64,000 nt of DNA from Tolypocladium sp. Sup5 PDA-1 (Eukaryota > Ascomycota > Sordariomycetes > Hypocreales > Ophiocordycipitaceae), in contig JPHH03000008.1 of assembly GCA_000750105.3 (NCBI GenBank), forward strand, positions 1-64,000, written 5' to 3'. A program made the position numbers and the translations under genes. The notes under the pieces are model-generated. The model was given only the letters and a program-made list of their open reading frames with translations, was not told the DNA's origin and did not search any database. Positions 30,028-40,691 of the stretch are shown in pieces (positions within the stretch are counted from its first letter, which is position 1; each line of letters begins with the position of its first letter).

Positions 30028-31964
30028 ATGTCCGACCGGGACAGCTCCGTCCCCACGCCCGTCGGGGCCGGCGAGAAGAGCCCCGTGCAGGAGACCGGCA
30101 CGTCCGATACCAAGGTCGTCTCCAGTCCCGCCTTTGCGTCCGAGTACGAGCAGGAGGACTTTTGGACGCGCAACGGACTCAACGCCAAGTCGTTCCAGAA
30201 AAAGCACTATGGAACAGGCATTGTTGAGCTCGACCGGGCCATGAAGACCCGCCATCTGCACATGATTGCCATTGGAGGCTCGATCGGTGCTGGTTTCTTC
30301 GTTGGCTCCGGCGGTGCCCTGAGCAAGGGTGTAAGTCAGAGGCTTCCGTCCCCGTTTGAGGCAAAGAGTGCGCGGTTGGCTGACTTTTCTCAAGGGCCCT
30401 GCCTCTATCCTGATATGCTTCTCTATTGTCGGTTTCATGGTCTTCAACGTCGGTATGTCAAGATCGCCGACACTATGGCCTTTTGGTTTATACTTTTGAA
30501 ATATTCGAGTTGCTAACAATACCAGTCTTTGCCCTCGGTGAGCTGGCCGTCATGTATCCTATTTCTGGCGGCTTTTACACCTATGCAACCCGGTTCATCG
30601 ACCCATCCTTTGGTTTCGCCGTTGGTTGGAACTACCTCTTCCTATGGAGTGTCGTCTTACCACTAGAACTCACAGTGTGCTCGCTCGTCATATCGTACTG
30701 GGACACTCAAACCAGCGTGGCGGTCTGGATCACAGTCTTCCTCGTCGCCGTCATCATCGTCAACGTATTTGGAAGCATCGGCTTCGCCGAGGAAGAGTTC
30801 TGGGCCTCCCTGATCAAACTCGTGGCCACCGTCATCTTCATGATTATTGCCCTGGTCCTCGTCCTTGGCGGCGGACCCAAGGACGGCCGGTACAACGAAT
30901 ACTGGGGAGCACGCTATTGGTACGAACCGGGTGCGTTCCGCAATGGTTTCCGAGGCTTCTGCTCCGTCTTTGTTACGGCCGCGTTCTCCTTTACTGGTAC
31001 GGAACTCGTGGGCCTTGCCGCAGCGGAAAGCGGCAATCCCGTGAAATCTTTGCCTGGGGCTATTAAGCAGGTCTTTTGGCGAATTATCCTGTTTTACGTC
31101 CTCGGTCTGTTCTTTGTTGGACTATTGATTCCGTCCAACGACCCTAGACTGCTCTCCGACCAGGCCTTTACCGATGTGAAGGCGTCACCTTGGGTGCTGA
31201 TTGGCCTCTATGCGAACCTCAAGGGCCTAGACCACTTTATGAACGTCATCATCCTGGTGTCGGTTCTGTCAATCGGCGTGTCCGCCGTGTTTGGTGGCTC
31301 CCGCACGCTCACTGCGCTTGCGCAACAGGGCTATGCCCCGAAGCTGTTCACATACATCGATCGATCTGGCCGACCCTTGCCCTCGGTCATTGCCCTGATC
31401 TTGACTGGGCCGCTCGCATACGTCAACATGAGCGCTTCCGGCCCTGTTGTGTTTGACTGGCTGCAGGCACTTTCCGGCCTTGCCATTCTGTTCTCTTGGG
31501 GCGCCATTTGCCTCGCGCATATTCGCTTCCGCAGCGCTTGGGCCTATCATGGCCACTCCCTGGACGAGATCCCATTCCGGGCGATTCTCGGAGTGTATGG
31601 CTCGTGGATCGGGCTTGGATTGTGTGCTCTGGTTCTCGCCGCTCAGGTATGCTGACTTCCCCTGAATGTACAACGGTTGAGACGTGAAACTGACTAGAAG
31701 TTATAGTTCTTCACGGCCATTGCGCCAGCTGGCAAGACTGGCCTGAACAACGCCGAAGGCTTCTTCAAGTCCTACCTGGCGTTCCCCATTGTGCTTGCAT
31801 TCTGGCTGCTTGGCTTCCTGTGGAAGCGCACGGGTTGGCTGAGGCTGGATCAGATCGACGTCGATACTGGCCGACGCGAGTTGGATTGGGATGAAGTGCG
31901 GGCTTACCGGGAGCACATGAAGACGCTCCCGGCGTGGCGGCGATTGTTCCACAAGCTCTTCTAA
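30028..31964 (+). CDS. Amino-acid permease (YAT family), four exons
   Basis: Exons 30028-30330, 30395-30452, 30526-31646 and 31707-31964. Introns are 64, 73 and 60 bp, two of them with CTAAC or CTGAC branch sites; 579 aa. After a hydrophilic cytosolic N-terminus comes RHLHMIAIGGSIGAGFFVGSG, the substrate-binding first helix of yeast-type amino-acid transporters (GSIGxGxFVGSG). The next helices are GPASILICFSIVGFMVFN and VVFALGELAVMYPISGGFYT. The conserved VTAAFSFTGTELVGLAAAES block lies mid-protein, and the segment ending CLAHIRFRSAW precedes the last four helices. Twelve passes are expected. The protein would import amino acids with protons at the plasma membrane. The specificity (general, proline, basic) cannot be assigned. 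The first intron falls right after the binding helix. Confidence 0.92.
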
Positions 31965-33025
31965 GTGCCTTTGATGCGCCGTGCGGCTGCTATATTGGGC
32001 CAATGAGCGGATACCTGGTTTGCCAGCCATCGAAAGCACTTGCTGCGAGTTGAATAAAACTACGTCTCTAAAGTATTGCAAGTTTAGCTTAATACAACTA
32101 CATACTGAGCAATGTTCAAACTGGTCGCTTTGAGACAAATACTTGACGAAGACCATAGCCTTGATTTAAACTCATACGGGTAGGACAGAGTTGGTTGTCA
32201 TCAATCCGGCGGAGCTGTAATTTCCCTATAACTTTTTGGCTGGACTACTACTGGCACTCCTGAGGTTAGCCAAGCTAGAAAAAGTGTTGCGAATTTCGTT
32301 TTGGCACTTTCTAGCTTCCAGTCAACCGTAGGATTAATTGGCACCAGACCGCATGCACAGACGCGTCGCCTAGTGCCGAAAGTAAGGAAAACGTTGGACG
32401 GGGCCAAGACTTGTCGACCTGAAACTACTTTAGCCCTTTTGCTCCCAAGTTTAACAAACCCACCCCACTCCCAGAGTCCTAGACTTCACAACATTTGATG
32501 GCGACACTTAGGATCTTGTCACTCACAGGGGTTTGCTTGGCGATATGGACCTACAGATCAGCCAATCACACGTTCATCACGCCTCGTTCCAGCTCGTCGC
32601 TGTGACTTTGAGTGCGTTGCGTGAATGGCAGTGCGCCCTTTCTTTTTGGTGTTGTATGAAAAGGGATACAGGATGAAAGCTTGTGGCTGTCAGGCTGTCT
32701 TGGCTCCAACGATCGCTCTCCTATGACTCCGCACAACATCCCCAAGCACGCAAGGATTCACATTCGCGTTTGCGCCGTCCAATAGCGTAGAGTCGGGACA
32801 TTTAAAAGATGGCCGGATCTAAGCTCAACGGACTCGTCACGCCGCTTGACCCCAGTCATTCACTCTCGACCACCCACGGCACGACATCGCTGTTCGCCTT
32901 ACTTTTCACATTTACTAAATACTACGTCCTATAGGCATAACCTATCTGGATGTAAAACCCGCCACGGCTCAACAACCAAAACCAGGCATCCCTCCCTTTG
33001 ATTCCACTATTTCGCCATCCCGTCA
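31965..33025. other. Non-coding stretch, no gene seen
   Basis: About 1.06 kb between two convergent genes, including both 3' ends. No repeats or RNA genes recognised. Confidence 0.5.
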
Positions 33026-33872
33026 TCACTGAGACTTTCCATCCTTCTGCCACTTGCCACTCTTATCGTAAGTGAGAGTCACTGTCGTGCCTTCACTGAA
33101 ATCGACCACAACGGAATTAGACACGTCCGGATTAATCACTGTCGACTCCTGCAGGCCTGCTTGGAACCAAAACACTACCTTGGGTCCCGCTGTGAGCAAC
33201 TGTTTACCTGGCGGGAACATATATGCACCGGTATACACTAGGTATTGGTTAGCTCCTCTTTCTCTCCCTTGTCTTGCCTGTCTAGTCCAAAACTAACCTG
33301 GCCTGAAGTTCCCACCTAGGTTTTGTTGGAGGATGGGCATCGACTGGCTACGGGTCGAGAACCCAAACGAGCGGGGGGGGAGGCCAGGAGTGTTTTCGAT
33401 GTAAGAGTCCCACGGGCCCTCAAACACATAGGTTTGTCCGAAGTCGATGTCAAGAAGGCCAAAAAGCGACGTGATTAACTCTACATTATCTCAGTTGGCC
33501 AGAGCGAGTCAAGAGCACGCGGGCTCAGCAATCATACCGCCCTCTCGAAAGGTCTTTGTTGTGCCACACATTTGGTATTGGTCTTGCCATTGCAGAGTCA
33601 TGGTGTTCGTGACGTCTGGATAATGTAAGCGTACTGCCACGGCGTGTTAGGTAGATTTTCAACATACCATTCGCCAAGGCAACAACGTTGAAGGAATCGT
33701 TCCCATTTTGATCTTTGAAGACTTTGGCCATGATGAGTTGAACTTTATTCTCGCGGAACATCTTGACGTATGCCGGGTCTATAATATAATAGTTAGCAAC
33801 AATTTGAAGATTTGTAAGAAATGCTATAATACCGATCCGGATCGTGACTTTGTACGTGACGCTAGTAGCCAT
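33026..33872 (-). CDS. 207-aa orphan protein, five exons
   Basis: Exons 33833-33872, 33668-33778, 33538-33615, 33298-33480 and 33026-33237. Introns are 54, 52, 57 and 60 bp and all phases fit. A TATA box lies 104 bp upstream of the ATG. The protein starts MATSVTYKVTIRIDPAYVK and has no signal peptide. It alternates short beta-strand-like segments (VQLIMAKVFKDQNG, VTNTMTLQWQDQYQMCG, SVVVDFSEGTTVTLTYDKSG) with loops (FEGPWDSYIENTPGLPPRSF, VYTGAYMFPPGKQLL). This suggests a beta-sandwich with two similar halves, but no family is recognised. It is unusually intron-dense for its size. A cytosolic location is assumed. Confidence 0.7.
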
Positions 33873-33975
33873 GGTGGAAGTCAGTCTGGTGCAGATACCA
33901 ACAATGTGTAATGACTTGATGAAAGGTGTGTGAAGTGCAATGACGGCTACTGTTGAAATTAGGCAAAGGAATGTC

Positions 33976-33983
33976 TTTATATA
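33976..33983 (-). promoter_or_regulatory. TATA box of the 207-aa orphan gene
   Basis: On the minus strand it reads TATATAAA, 104 bp upstream of the ATG at 33872. Confidence 0.6.
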
Positions 33984-35232
33984 GTGACGAGACTCTTGTT
34001 GGGATTTGCCGTGGTGGGCTTTGCTACAGTGGCTTGCTGAAGACCCCATAGAATTCCACATGTGAAACCTGTACGGATACCAGTGTTGTTGTCATTTAAT
34101 ATTCTGAAAAGCCTGCGGTGTATTGAGTGTGGCTGGCTGAACATTCCTATTCTTTACTTGGTATGCGCATTCTGTTCCATTCGTCCCGGCATGTTGGCCT
34201 GTGTGAGCCACTATAATGTTGTCGGATAGAGTCGGTTAACTTAGGCAGCCCTTGGCCGAGGAAAAGGAAGTCCTAGGGGTTAGAAGCTTGCTGACTAGAT
34301 AGCTAACTAGATATCTAATCTAATAACTAGATAAGTCGTGTGCTAATCTATTAGTCGGGCTGCTGATCCCTGGAAAAAGCAAGGAATAGGCCGGCTAGCC
34401 ACGGAGGCGGCCGGGGGCAACTAGAGGCTAAAGAGGGCAGGATTTCACTTACACGGATAGAAGCAAGAAGAGGGAATGCATCAATAGATCAGCAATTGGA
34501 ATTAAATAGCTATTTTAACTAATGAACTTGACCCCTAATTTTACCCCTATTTCACATATGATTTGGAACCGCATAACGCGACAAATGTACTCCCGTAGTC
34601 CGTACTCCGTACTTTGATAGAGTGAAACACGCACACCTAAAGGATTCTGGTTACACGTCTCTGGGAGACTACACTCAACGGGTCTCGGGTGTCAGCAATC
34701 ACTTAGGAAGGGGATTTGACTTACATGAACCATCTGTTCAGATGGTGCTGCTGCTACTGGGAGCTGCTCGTAGTCTCTGGACTAAAGGGGGTTGATTATC
34801 TCATCTCCACTAACTGTGGCCGTGCGGCTGTTCACTCATCTGTTACTCATTTTAGTGACGGATTGGGGAAGAAAGGGCGCCCGTGGGCTTATTAATTCTG
34901 CAATGCGTGTCCTCTATCAGGATTGCCGGGAAGGCTTGTCCCTTATATACATGCAAACGGGTGGCCCCCCTCACACTGCCACTGTCGCGAGTGTCTTTCT
35001 TCCCAGTCAAAGTACCAGTACTGACTGGAGGCCTGGCTTTATACCTTGATAGCTTAATGCTCTCTTAAACATACATTTGGTCGGACGTCCCTGGGGGTTT
35101 AGCAAGCTGAGACGCAACCGTAGCTTGCAGATAAGCTCGGTAAAGTTCTATAGCGTATAGAAGAGCATAAGGTACTAGTAGTACAGTAGGTTATCCTATA
35201 GAAGTCTTATGTCATCTTACAAGACGGGCAGC
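33984..35232. other. Non-coding stretch with AT-rich block
   Basis: 34240-34560 is AT-rich, with repeated CTAGATA/TAACTAG words. 34585-34615 holds TAGTCCGTACTCCGTACTTTG, part of a window-wide motif. No gene seen. Confidence 0.5.
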
Positions 35233-36218
35233 TCAACTGACACCTTCAAACAGGCATGACAAAGGGAAAGAACCCTGCCAGCTACATCTTCTGGCCTCAC
35301 GAGCTCCAGCCAACCGTCCGGGAGACACCAAACAACCGCGACAACGGTCCCAAGTCTGGAGGCCCAATTGAGCTGGACAATGTTCGTTTCTCCTACCCCA
35401 TGGGGCCGGACGCTACAATCCTGAAGGGCGTAGACTTGAAGGTAAAACACGCTATACGCATGCCCTGTTGCTGAAGGTGACTTTGCAGATACCGACGGAT
35501 ATTATAGGTCCAAAGAGGGCAATTCATCGCCCTTGTTGGCGCCTCCGGTTGCGGCAAGTCGACCATGATTGCCATGCTCGATCGGTTCTACGACCCTTCC
35601 ACTGGCGGCATTCGCATCGACGACGATGGGCTGGCGGACCTGAACCCACGACTCTACCGCCGCATTGTAGCCCTAGTCCAGCAAGAGCCGACACTCTTTC
35701 AGGGGTCCATCCGAGGGAACATTGCCCCCGGAGTCGACGATCCGGGCTCAACGACCCCTGGTACGTCAACCCCCTCGGCCTCCTCAACCGTCAAGGTCGA
35801 AGACCGCGAGATCGAGGCCGCCCTCCGAGCAGCCAACGCGTGGGACTTCGTGTCCTCTCTATCCGACGGCCTTGCCACCGCCCAAGGCCCAAACGGGACG
35901 TAGTTTTCGGGCGGCCAGCGACAGCGCATCGCCATCCCACGGGCTCTCATTCGAAACCCTAAAGTGCTGCTGCTCGACGAGGCAACCAGCGCCCCGGATA
36001 CCGAGACTGAGAAGATTGCCCGGGGCGCGCTGGCTGAGGCGGCGAAAAAGGGCGACCGCATCAGGGTGGCCGTCGCGCACTGGCTATCGACCATCAAGGA
36101 CGCAGATGTGATTTGCGACTTTTACGGGGGACGCATCGTCGAGAAGGGCACGCATGCCGAGTTGATTGTTCAGGGAGGCATGTATAGGAAGATGTGCGAG
36201 GCACAGAATCTGGATTGA
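35233..36218 (+). pseudogene. ABC-B (MDR-type) transporter remnant: last nucleotide-binding domain only
   Basis: Only the C-terminal ATPase domain of a full multidrug-type exporter remains. It has IELDNVRFSYP, Walker A GASGCGKST, Q-loop VALVQQEPTLFQGSI, signature FSGGQRQRIAI, Walker B VLLLDEATSAPD, H-loop AVAHWLST and the usual tail KGTHAELI. An intron is apparent at about 35441-35510 (the join restores GQFIALVGASG). A TAG at 35901-35903 directly precedes the FSGGQ signature, where homologues have glutamine; C-to-T change of CAG would explain it. Other family residues are altered (APD for ALD, HWLS for HRLS). No membrane domains are found upstream to 34 kb. It is therefore a 5'-truncated, disabled copy. 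Confidence 0.85.
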
Positions 36219-36845
36219 GCTGCCTCGGCGCCAAATCCCATGTCTAGTAATATACAACGTGTGAGCTAGGTTGCCAACCCTGAACCTGGGTTTGAGCAGA
36301 ACATAGTCACAGCTGAGTATCTTAGTCCTTGCACCAATGGGTGGAGCGTTTTTCGGCTTGAGAACAGTGCAGCCAACATCAAGGTTTGACTCACGTTGAA
36401 TGCTGGCTAATACCGTCTACCCATCCATGATTCCCCAAGCACTGCCCTTTCCAGAAGAAATGGCGTCCGTAGCGACCGACGCACACACCGTGACACACGG
36501 AAAGGTGCATGCAGGTGAGACATGGCTCGCATCGCGCTCACCACGTTTCGCTACGGTGGTCGCCTGGATCGGCAGGTGATACGGTCGGATGCTGCCGAAG
36601 ATCGCGTTCTGGAGGCGATGGGAGGCACACAGGGGTGTGGCCAGACGGAAAGAGGCTCAACATAAAGCCTTCTCCATGGCCCATCTTCTGGGCTGCATAC
36701 AAATTTCCAACCAGAGAGGGATCTTACTTCGTATCATCTGCGAGCCGACAGCTGCAAGAAGACAGCCATTCTCCTATTATCCTCCAAACGCCAAACTGTG
36801 TCATTATTCTACATACATACACTACGAGATATCATCACAGCCAAG
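36219..36845. other. Intergenic, no gene seen
   Basis: 627 bp that should contain the promoter of the secreted-protein gene at 36846. Nothing else recognised. Confidence 0.5.
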
Positions 36846-37439
36846 ATGCTGGCAACCACGCTCCTGTCTCTCGCATGCTTTTGCTTCAGCGCATGCAACG
36901 CCATCGACACGCGCCGAGAAGTGGGCATGCCACCCACCGGACAAGACAAAGCGGCTATATCCAAATTCTCATGGAAGGACGTTGCCAACGAAACCGGCGT
37001 GGATCCGTTCGATTACCTGGCCGGGCCATCAGACAGCCATGCCGAGACTGTGGCATGCACAAACGCAAGCATCTCAGCATCCACCACCCCGGTCAGCTTC
37101 ACTGACACGTGTTTACAGGAAGACGGACCCGATAGACTGGACTGTCCCCTCGCAATGCAAGAGTGGGACAAGCTTGCGGACAAAAAGCGCCTCCTGAATA
37201 TCTACGCCGGGCAGTGCTGGGCTGCGAGCAAAGGGTGCTGCCAGACGGTCGTGTGTGCGCCGTCTTCAGAAGACCTTCACATCCGGCAGGACGAGGCAAC
37301 GGGGCGGATGTGGTCGCCTCTGACGATCAAATGCGTGTCCGGTGGTGTCGGGGGGCTCTGGGTGGACAAGGGATGGAAGCTCTACGTTCAGATGGTGCGG
37401 CCCCCATCGGATGAGTGCAAGGAGGGAACTGCGCCATGA
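36846..37439 (+). CDS. Small secreted cysteine-containing protein
   Basis: Single exon, 197 aa. The ATG at 36846 was chosen over an in-frame start at 36798 because it gives a clean signal peptide (MLATTLLSLACFCFSACNA, cleavage likely before IDTRR). The mature part has nine cysteines (ACTN, DTCLQ, LDCPL, GQCWAA, GCC, VVCAP, IKCVS, DECKE), enough for several disulfides, and one or two N-glycosylation sites (NET, NAS). There is no membrane anchor or GPI tail, so it should be exported. No family is recognised. Size and cysteine content fit an effector or extracellular-matrix protein, but that is only a class resemblance. Confidence 0.7.
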   Translation: MLATTLLSLACFCFSACNAIDTRREVGMPPTGQDKAAISKFSWKDVANETGVDPFDYLAGPSDSHAETVACTNASISASTTPVSFTDTCLQEDGPDRLDCPLAMQEWDKLADKKRLLNIYAGQCWAASKGCCQTVVCAPSSEDLHIRQDEATGRMWSPLTIKCVSGGVGGLWVDKGWKLYVQMVRPPSDECKEGTAP

Positions 37440-37676
37440 GCAAGCAATGGCATCCCAAGCCGCGCAGTCACAGATTCAGCGGCAGGCAGTATTGAGACGC
37501 AGTGCTGTACTCTATTAGGTGCTCCCCAAAATTATACGGCCGCTATGTGGCAACTAGGTGTTGAACCCATCCGGCATCAGACCGCGACGCATGCAAAGTC
37601 TCTATGAACGAATGATGCAGGGGGAATAGTTCGTCCCTCAATAACCCAGACCCAACTCCGTTTTTTCTTTTGCTTT

Positions 37677-39718
37677 TTAGAACACAGTCCCCTTGGTCTG
37701 CGTGCCCTTCTCCGCCTCCAGCTTCTTGATGTTGATGTTGCGCCACATCAAGAGGAAGACGAGACACAGTGGGAGGAACGCAGCACCGGCAATGACCATC
37801 TTCCTCTGCACGTCGCCATATGCTTCGATGATGGCGTTGCGCTCGGGGCTGCCCTGGGCGTACTCCATCTGCGTCACAATGCTGGCGAAAATGTTCGCCG
37901 CCTGGTCCTTGGAGTCGGCAGGGAGGAACTCCTCGAGCTTCTCGGGCAGGACGTTGTTCCAGATGCCACCGGCAATGGCGTTGCCGATGGCGGCACCAAT
38001 GGAACCGAACATGCCGAACATGGCGATGGCGACGGCGACGTGCTGGTGCCCAACGGAGGCCATGATGGCGAGCTGGGCAGTCATGGACCAGATGCCGGAG
38101 GAAATACCGTTGAACAGCTGGCACATGACGAGGAGGCCGACGTGCGTATCCGGGGTACGGAACTTGACGAGGAGGGCGGTTCCGAGGACGGCAAAGGGGA
38201 TACCAGCGATGGACTGCCACTTGTAGTCGCCAGTGTATCGGACAAGACTAGGTCAGACGGTCAGAATACGTATCCGCGAGAAGGTCTTGGGTGATGCCAT
38301 GACTTACAGGCCGACAAAGGGGCTGATAAAGGCAGACATGAGGGAGAAGGAGTTGAGGACGTAACCGGCTGCGGTAATGTCCAGGAAGTTGACCACCTGA
38401 AGGTATGAGTAGTAGTACGCGTCCCAAGCGCTGGAAAACGCGTGTTAGCGGTGGTCTATGGAGTTGTGGGGGGGGCCGGAAGGGGGTGTAGGTTGCAGCA
38501 TACAAGATGGAGGCGAACATGAAGCCGTAGAGCAGGCAGGCGCCCAGGATAGTGCGGTCCTTGAGGTACTTCCAGGGGAAGTACGAGACCGGGGCGAAGA
38601 ACTTCTCCCAGATGCCAAAGGCAATGATGAGGACGGCGCCGAGGACAATCATGGCGATGATGTAGCCAGTGCTCCAGCCGTTGGGGGCCCTGGACGCGAT
38701 GCTAAAGGGCAGGAGGAGCAGCGACCATCCGAAGACGGTGAGGAACATGCCGACGACTGGGGGAATCAGGGGTTAGCCTCAAGACACGACTTGACAGACG
38801 TGACACGACATGAGGCTCATGCTAGGGGACTTACCATCGAACTCGATGAAGTAGTACTTGGTGGACTGCCACGGGGTGCGGCCGCTGTTCCTGGGCGGGT
38901 ACAGGCCAGCCCTGACGGCCTTTTGCTTGCTGATGACGAAGATGACGGCGACGGGGATGCAGAAGGCGACGAGGATGATGCAGAAGGCGCCAAAGGCCCA
39001 GTTGTAGTTGAGGTGGTCGTAGAAGAGCTGGGCAATGACGGGGCCGGCAAAGGTGCTGGCGATCAGGGGCGTCTGCTGCAGGCCGAAGAGGATCAAGCGG
39101 TTGCGCAGGGTGGTCATGTCGGCGAGCATGATGGTGATGACGTAGACGAGGCCCAGGTGGCCGACCCAGTAGATGGTGTGGGCGGCGGCGTACATCTCGA
39201 CGTTCTTGCAGGTGGCCTTCATGATCATGCCGACGGCGATGAAGACGACCATGACGATGAAGCCCTCGCAGCGACCCCAGATGTCGATGATCTTGGCAAT
39301 GGTCAGGTTGCAGACGCCGCCGATGATGGTGGCGACGATGCCGGTGGTGGACAGCAGGCCGTGCTGGGAGAACGACGAGGTGACGTAGACAACGAGGTTG
39401 CCCTGGACGTTCATGAGGAGGGCGTCGACAAAGGTGACGAGGTAGAGGCTGCGGGGGTCAGGTCAGTCAAGGCCTTTGCGAGGCGCACAGGAAGGCCTAC
39501 AGAATGAACATGGCGACGAGCTCGGAGCGCGTCCACACGGTGGTGATGGCCTCGACGCGCCGGACGCCATCCTGCATGTGCTGCTCGCTGCCGTCCGACT
39601 CGTGGCCGTCAATGCCGGCCTTGTGCTCCTCGTCGATGCGGTCCTTTTCCAGGTCCGAGGCGAAGTGGCTGACGTTGGGGCCCGTGGGCTGCGGCGGCCC
39701 GGCCGCGGTGGTGGCCAT
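37677..39718 (-). CDS. Siderophore iron transporter of the MFS (MirB/Sit1-like), five exons
   Basis: Exons 39501-39718, 38835-39448, 38504-38756, 38308-38430 and 37677-38247. Introns are 52, 78, 73 and 60 bp with consistent phases; 592 aa. After a hydrophilic N-terminus, helix 1 reads LYLVTFVDALLMNVQGNLVVY and is followed by SSFSQHGLLSTTGIVATIIGG and KIIDIWGRCEGF, the loop 2-3 signature of siderophore-iron transporters. AWDAYYYSYLQVVNFL and GIWSMTAQLAIMASVGHQHVA later in the protein are also characteristic. About 14 passes are expected. It imports ferric siderophore complexes at the plasma or endosomal membrane. Two ATCTGATAA iron-repressor-type sites lie about 950 bp upstream. A 349-aa open frame on the opposite strand is a shadow. 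Confidence 0.9.
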
Positions 39719-40018
39719 GGCTGCGGTTGGCTGCGGGTGGTGGTGCGTGCGCCTTTTTTTAGGGTTTTTATCAATCAATCTAATCAATCAGTCAGGCGGC
39801 CGATTGATTAGCGAAGTCGCAACGCTGGGCGCCCGTGGGAAGAGGAGGAAGAGGAGGAGGAGGAAGGATCGAGGCTCGGGCGATTCTTCAAGTTCCTGTG
39901 CGAGAGGAGAGACAGAGAGAGGGTCGCGCCGGTGGACGGACGAGGGTCCCTCTTATGTGTACCGCGACCACGGCCCACGAGGGCAAGGTGCAGCGACGGC
40001 TGCCGCACTCGAGGGACA

Positions 40019-40225
40019 CTAGCTGCGCACTGCGGCTACATACGAGGACGCAAACGCAACGCCCACGGCTATGGCGGCTAGTGCCGTGAGCAGTCCGGGC
40101 TGGGTGAGCCATCGGGTCGCTTTGCCCAGTTCGTCGATGGCGACCTGGAGGAGAGAAAATTTATCGGGGGGACCCTGTTGGCGCATCTCCACCGGGCGGG
40201 CACCTGAAGGCCACAGGCCCGGCAT
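40019..40225 (-). CDS. Possible 68-aa single-pass membrane protein
   Basis: ATG at 40225. It has a short hydrophilic N-terminus, an amphipathic stretch FSLLQVAIDELGKATRWL, then one hydrophobic helix LLTALAAIAVGVAFASSYVA and a short tail. This would be a tail-anchored layout. It lies in a gene-poor region with no family match, so it may be chance; codons upstream in the same frame are open but low-complexity. Confidence 0.3.
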   Translation of the reverse strand: MPGLWPSGARPVEMRQQGPPDKFSLLQVAIDELGKATRWLTQPGLLTALAAIAVGVAFASSYVAAVRS

Positions 40226-40316
40226 GTCAATGGCTGACGGGAGGTGCAAGGGTTGATGGATAAAGACGAGACAGGCATGGTGGTCCCGAGAGGGAAACCC
40301 GTGGTCAGACGAGTCG

Positions 40317-40340
40317 GCAAGCAAGCAAGCAAGCAAGCAG
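40317..40340. repeat. (GCAA)n microsatellite
   Basis: Five to six GCAA units in a row. Confidence 0.8.
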
Positions 40341-40663
40341 GCGGCGGATGGACTCACCGGGACCCTGTACGAAGCATGAGCCTGGCAGCTGCAGCATCGC
40401 GGAAATATCGCTGTATGTACTTCGTACGGATACGACCTGATCGACTCCATCAACCAGCCCATCGAACCCAGATCTCGTGCATGGCGGAGCAGGCCTGGCC
40501 CCCGGGGGTGAATGCGAACAGAGGCGACGTGATGAACGAGCCGTGCAGGCGTGGTGTGGATGCCCGTCGCATATGCCGTCACCCGCAGCAGCCACACGCC
40601 GGGTATTGCTCGCACCAACACTCTCTCTTTCCCCTCGCCGTCCGGGATTTTTTCTCACTCATT

Positions 40664-40691
40664 TTATCAGATGATCAAGATGATCTGATAA
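40664..40691. promoter_or_regulatory. Paired ATCTGATAA iron-GATA (SreA-type) sites
   Basis: TTATCAGAT at 40664-40672 (reverse orientation) and ATCTGATAA at 40683-40691 form a near-palindromic pair with 10 bp between. ATCWGATAA is the established consensus for fungal iron-responsive GATA repressors (SreA/Urbs1/Sre). The pair lies about 950 bp upstream of the siderophore transporter ATG. The nearest gene on the other side starts more than 5 kb away. Confidence 0.6.

Noticed and set aside
38458..39507. 349-codon open frame antisense to the siderophore transporter
   Set aside because: It mirrors the codon bias of the real gene on the other strand, crosses its introns without motifs and has extreme Asp/Gly composition.
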